Shown here: positions 13,894 through 16,910 of the stretch, in pieces
How positions within the stretch are numbered: position 1 is the stretch's first letter
Layout of the letters: each line of letters begins with the position of its first letter
Assembly: GCA_002696685.1 (NCBI GenBank)
Contig: NZSI01000066.1
Coordinates: 31,740 to 48,649, forward strand
DNA from: Chloroflexota bacterium
GTDB taxonomy: Bacteria > Chloroflexota > Dehalococcoidia > SAR202 > UBA826
Length of the DNA stretch: 16,910 bases
Direction of reading: 5' to 3'
Notes under the pieces: model-generated
Seen by the model: only the letters and a program-made list of their open reading frames with translations
Database searches by the model: none
What the model was told of the DNA's origin: nothing
Program-made: the position numbers and the translations under genes

Positions 13894-15315
13894 TTATTGC
13901 CAACTTGGTTCAAATGTGCCGAATGGGGAGGGTGGTAAAGACCAATAAGCAGGAGTTTTAGACAGCTGGGCAGCTGGTTTGGTGAAGGAAACCTTGCCGT
14001 ATGGAGAAACTGTTTTTTGCAAGTAATCGCCTATTTCCGAATCGGGTATGTCTTTTGAATCTACCCGATCTAGCCTTCCAAGTGACTTGAGCCACTGACT
14101 TGTCTGGGCCAAGGACACTCTAACAAGCCAGCTCCCACCTTCACTTCTTTGTCTCAGTAGGGCAATCATCGCGCCAAAAGCACCTAAATATCCAGTTGCA
14201 TGATCCAATGCTTGGCAGGGCATATGTATCATGCCCTCCTTTCCAGCTGCCTTTCCACCTTCCCTGCCGATCCCACTAACCGTTTGGACGATACTGTCGA
14301 AACCTCGCTTATTTGACCATGGTCCTCTATGACTGAATGCAGAGAGTTCCACGCAGATTATTCCTGGTCTTATCTCTGCCATAGCTTCTGGGGAAAATCC
14401 TTTGGCTCTAATGCTACCGGGGCGGTACCCTTGGATAAATATGTCAGTTGTTCTACTTAAATTGATGAAATTTTTTCGGTCGTTTTCATTATTGAGATCG
14501 AGGTGGGCAGGACGCTTGCCTCTCGACATGTCTATGACCAGACCGTCTATGACATCTAGATGAGGATCGTTAAGCCATAATATGTCAGCTCCATGCTCAG
14601 CGAGAGTTCTTCCCATTACCGGACCAGCCAATACTTTTGTGAGTTCCAGTACTTTTACCCCTTCTAGCGGCCTATCTGGTTTTTTCGTGAAATTAAGTTT
14701 TTTTGCATCTCCAATTCTTTCTATTTCCATGATGGGGAGATTGGATACTGAGATTCCCTGAGGGTGGTCATCCCATTCGTCAAGAGTTCTCATCATTCCG
14801 ACCGGAAGACCCTTTTTAGTAAGATATTCCTCAGCATCAAGTGCAGTCATGTCAATTAATTTTTTTTGAACCCCAGCCGCTGAAGCCTCAGAATCTAACG
14901 CTTCTAAAACCCCGTTTCTGTGGGCGGGGTAGTTAGCATGGATTTGGAGCCATCCTCCATCTCCACAAACATAGAAGCCGTGTATTGAGTCGGGATGATT
15001 TCTCATTCCAGAATGAGAAGTTGATCCGTATTTATAGCTTTCGTAATCTAGGTATCGTTCACTTCTGAATGCTATGGCTGCATGTTTCATGTCAACCGAC
15101 ACTTTTTGGGATTCTCCGGTCCTTGATTCCCAGATTTTCGCTGCAGCCATAGCTGCTACAGTTATGGAGGATTGGGAGGCCACACCTGTTTTATATACTG
15201 AAGGTAGGATAGGTTCTGACCCGGTAAGTGAGATTTTGTCCAGATAAGTGTCTTCAAGGTTACTAAATTTCCACAATTTCCTGATTGCGGATGTAGAATC
15301 TTCGCTATTTCCCAT
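13894..15315 (-). CDS. CaiB/BaiF-family (family III) CoA-transferase, permuted-looking domain order
   Basis: Moves CoA between acyl-CoA and a free carboxylic acid, normally through an Asp-CoA anhydride. The large-domain signature starts at about 216: RPLEGVKVLELTKVLAGPVM (215-234), AEHGADILWLNDPHLD (239-254), IDMSRGKRPAHLDLNN (261-276), DIFIQGYRPGSI (291-302) and GPWSNKRGFDSIVQTVSG (331-348), with catalytic Asp340. Residues 40-200 read like a small/C-terminal domain (SRTGESQKVSVDMKHAAIAF, CGDGGWLQIHANYP, GLPVGMMRTLDEWDDHPQG), so the order is reversed relative to CaiB. I believe this is a known but uncharacterised subfamily. ATG 15315 lies 9 nt after the orn stop, suggesting coupling. Substrate acid unknown. 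Confidence 0.9.
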   Translation of the reverse strand: MGNSEDSTSAIRKLWKFSNLEDTYLDKISLTGSEPILPSVYKTGVASQSSITVAAMAAAKIWESRTGESQKVSVDMKHAAIAFRSERYLDYESYKYGSTSHSGMRNHPDSIHGFYVCGDGGWLQIHANYPAHRNGVLEALDSEASAAGVQKKLIDMTALDAEEYLTKKGLPVGMMRTLDEWDDHPQGISVSNLPIMEIERIGDAKKLNFTKKPDRPLEGVKVLELTKVLAGPVMGRTLAEHGADILWLNDPHLDVIDGLVIDMSRGKRPAHLDLNNENDRKNFINLSRTTDIFIQGYRPGSIRAKGFSPEAMAEIRPGIICVELSAFSHRGPWSNKRGFDSIVQTVSGIGREGGKAAGKEGMIHMPCQALDHATGYLGAFGAMIALLRQRSEGGSWLVRVSLAQTSQWLKSLGRLDRVDSKDIPDSEIGDYLQKTVSPYGKVSFTKPAAQLSKTPAYWSLPPSPFGTFEPSWQ

Positions 15316-15324
15316 GTTTCTATT

Positions 15325-15873
15325 TCATTTGCCAGGCTTAAATACGTGGTTTTTGTACCATTGCAATTCTGAGATGCTTTCCCTTATATCAACTAATGCT
15401 AGGTGTTGCCCCTTTTTGGGTGGGGCTTCTAAGTCTGGATACCATCGTTCAACAATCTCTTTCACTGTAGAGACATCAATCATACGGTAGTGAAGATATT
15501 GGTCTAGCAAAGGCATTTCCTTACGAATGAATCTTCTGTCTGTTGCTATGGAATTACCACAGATAGGAGACTTCCCAGGAACGGTCCAGGATTCTAAAAA
15601 ATCTATGGTTTGTTTTTCGGCAGAAGTTATGTCAATTGAAGAGGTTTCACATCTCTTTAAGAGTCCTGACTTTGTATGTTGCTCAAGAGACCATTCGTTT
15701 ATCCCATCCATTTCTGCTTTGGTTCTACTCACCGCTATAACCGGACCTTCCGCTAACTCATTCAAATGAGAATCTGTTACCAATGAGGCGATCTCTATTA
15801 CTACATGTTCGTCCTCAAGGCCCGTCATTTCTAAGTCTATCCAGACTAGGTTTTTTTCTTTATCTTCGTTCAC
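15325..15873 (-). CDS. orn: Oligoribonuclease Orn
   Basis: A 3'-5' exoribonuclease that degrades short oligonucleotides, including the pGpG product of c-di-GMP turnover. The 182-residue product is of DEDDh type: Asp13/Glu15 (WIDLEMTGL), Asp112 (NSIATDRRFI) and His157/Asp162 (GQHLALVDIRESI) are all present. LVWIDLEMTGLEDEHVVIEI (9-28) and HLALVDIRESISELQWYK (157-174) are diagnostic. Length matches the family. The start is GTG 15873 with AGAGGA 5 nt upstream. It is first gene of the pair with the CoA-transferase and is divergent from the phosphatase gene, with only 46 nt between starts. Confidence 0.97.
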   Translation of the reverse strand: MNEDKEKNLVWIDLEMTGLEDEHVVIEIASLVTDSHLNELAEGPVIAVSRTKAEMDGINEWSLEQHTKSGLLKRCETSSIDITSAEKQTIDFLESWTVPGKSPICGNSIATDRRFIRKEMPLLDQYLHYRMIDVSTVKEIVERWYPDLEAPPKKGQHLALVDIRESISELQWYKNHVFKPGK

Positions 15874-15919
15874 TGCATTCCTCTGGTAGATTTTTTCAAG
15901 ATAATGTTATCGTAATGCT

Positions 15920-16573
15920 ATGTCTTCCAAATCAAAATCGGCGTCTAAATATGTTAATGATCTTTTCGATGATGCCAGAGAGCTTACATCGGATACTATA
16001 AATCCTTTTTCATACTGGGTGCTAATAGGAAAGATAGCCGCTGGAGAGTACCCAGGTAAGCAGTTCTCGAAAAACCCCTCGACTTTCATCGCCTCTGTTG
16101 TTCATTCTGTTATCGCATTGTTTAGAAGTAGATTTGCTGCTCGTAACTCCCCAGACTGGAAAATCGGACAACTGATGGACTCTGGGATTGACACGTTTAT
16201 CGATCTTACAGAGTCAGGGGAGCGGCCACCATACAACATGCATTTGCATACACAGAGACGCAAGCGTTCTCGTAGGTCGGAATATTATCGTTTTCCAATC
16301 CCAGATAAAAATGTGACCAGTCTAGAACAAATGAAGGAAATACTGGATCTTATCGATTCTGAAGTTTTTGAGGGGAGGTCTGTTTACATTCATTGTTTCA
16401 GAGGATTGGGAAGGACGGGGATTGTCGTGGGTTGTCTTTTATCCCGGCACGGTATGGTTGGTGAAAAAGCACTTGAGAGGATTCCTGAAATAAGGAAAGG
16501 AGTTGCTGGAGATTTTAGAAAATCCCCGGAGAATGAGGCTCAACGTCGGTTTGTTGTAGATTGGAGTGAGTGA
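15920..16573 (+). CDS. Dual-specificity / protein tyrosine phosphatase family protein
   Basis: A 217-residue cysteine phosphatase. The P-loop VYIHCFRGLGRTG (155-167) is the HCxxGxxRT signature, with nucleophile Cys159 and Arg165, and IPD at 127-129 supplies a plausible general-acid Asp129. GIDTFIDLTESGERPPYN (89-106) resembles the variable-recognition region of dual-specificity phosphatases. Residues 112-119 form an unusual basic patch (QRRKRSRRS) just before the core strand YYRFPI, which may bind an anionic partner. The first about 70 residues have a hydrophobic stretch (IASVVHSVIALF, 58-69) but no proper signal peptide. The substrate (protein, lipid or nucleotide phosphate) is unknown. ATG 15920 lacks a clear Shine-Dalgarno. 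The gene ends 11 nt from the stop of the convergent deacylase gene. Confidence 0.85.
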   Translation: MSSKSKSASKYVNDLFDDARELTSDTINPFSYWVLIGKIAAGEYPGKQFSKNPSTFIASVVHSVIALFRSRFAARNSPDWKIGQLMDSGIDTFIDLTESGERPPYNMHLHTQRRKRSRRSEYYRFPIPDKNVTSLEQMKEILDLIDSEVFEGRSVYIHCFRGLGRTGIVVGCLLSRHGMVGEKALERIPEIRKGVAGDFRKSPENEAQRRFVVDWSE

Positions 16574-16584
16574 TAGGTATCACC

Positions 16585-16910
16585 CTAACTCAGAGATAGA
16601 TCTTGTATTACCTGCACCGAGGAAATCTTAAGCAATTCATCAGGGTGGATTAATATCTTTCCAGATCGACTTCCTCCGCCAACTATCAATTTCTCCAATC
16701 TCATAATTTTGTGGTCTACGTAGATGGGGAGTTTTATTGGTAATGCAAAAGGAGTGACTCCTCCAATCATCATGCCAGTCAGCTGTACCGTGTCCTCTGC
16801 GTTAGCGAATGATAAACGGGAAACACCCATCAAGCTTTTAACTTTTTTATTAACATCAAGTCTATCGGTGCCGAGAACAATACATCCTGAAAATTTCTTC
16901 TCACCTCTTT
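16585..16910 (-). CDS. YbaK/ProX-type aminoacyl-tRNA deacylase, C-terminal part, cut by right edge
   Basis: Members of this family hydrolyse mischarged aminoacyl-tRNAs such as Ala- or Cys-tRNA-Pro. I extended the frame past the apparent TTG at 16833 to base 16910: it reads SGCIVLGTDRLDVNKKVKSL and then LMGVSRLSFANAEDTVQLTG, then MMIGGVTPFALPIKLPIYVD and KLIVGGGSRSGKILIHPDELL. The GGVTPF-x-LP and GGGSRSGKI-x-I-x-PxxL blocks and the preceding LG-x-D-R-x-D-x-x-K pattern match the YbaK/EbsC domain. The N-terminal part, including the conserved Lys region and start codon, lies outside the window. It converges with the phosphatase gene. Whether the full protein is a stand-alone deacylase or a fused domain cannot be seen. 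Confidence 0.85.
   Translation of the reverse strand, partial: RGEKKFSGCIVLGTDRLDVNKKVKSLMGVSRLSFANAEDTVQLTGMMIGGVTPFALPIKLPIYVDHKIMRLEKLIVGGGSRSGKILIHPDELLKISSVQVIQDLSLS

Noticed and set aside
15900..15911. GATAA-TG-TTATC dyad between orn and the phosphatase gene
   Set aside because: Five-bp AT-rich arms in a 46-nt gap are expected by chance; no supporting promoter elements.
1..16910. tRNA, rRNA, CRISPR arrays, transposases or attachment sites
   Set aside because: I looked through the intergenic stretches on both strands and saw no cloverleaf, repeat-spacer pattern, transposase motif or flanking direct repeats.

Overview
The window carries 17 protein-coding genes, two of them cut by the window edges. 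It has no RNA genes, mobile elements or CRISPR arrays that I can see, and no gene-free stretch longer than 300 bases. Base composition leans AT by eye (not computed). Several genes have clear GGAGG-type ribosome binding sites and the standard code fits throughout, so this is bacterial DNA. Two luciferase-like flavin monooxygenases (one of an F420-type subfamily), a CaiB/BaiF CoA-transferase, a split ComDE-like thiamine-diphosphate decarboxylase, a DUF6027-like protein and two MFS carriers suggest an oligotrophic marine Chloroflexota of the SAR202 type. That is inference from gene content, not a phylogenetic result.

Left part (1-5483): msrA and a malate synthase cut by the left edge run leftward. 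Diverging from them is a tight rightward set: MFS exporter, DinB-fold protein, F420-type luciferase-like oxidoreductase, FMN-type luciferase-like monooxygenase. The gaps are only 14, 21 and 6 nt, so this looks like one transcription unit for handling an unidentified small molecule.

Middle part (5490-12084): a PEP mutase/isocitrate lyase superfamily lyase (oxaloacetate decarboxylase-like, leftward) diverges from an alkaline-phosphatase-superfamily phosphodiesterase/phosphonatase-like hydrolase followed by a DUF6027-like protein (rightward). These converge on the split decarboxylase: comD-like then comE-like, leftward, with an 18-bp dyad between them. Diverging from comD are a conserved 283-residue protein I cannot name and an OFA-type MFS carrier. 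Several of these enzymes belong to families that work on phosphonates, sulfonates or 2-oxo acids, so a C-P, C-S or oxoacid degradation locus is plausible but unproven.

Right part (12122-16910): housekeeping and processing genes. Leftward are orn (oligoribonuclease), an unusual CaiB/BaiF-family CoA-transferase whose small-domain signature precedes the large domain, and glnS. A perfect 28-bp palindrome lies between the CoA-transferase and glnS. A dual-specificity phosphatase-like gene diverges from orn and converges on a YbaK/ProX-type aminoacyl-tRNA deacylase gene cut by the right edge.
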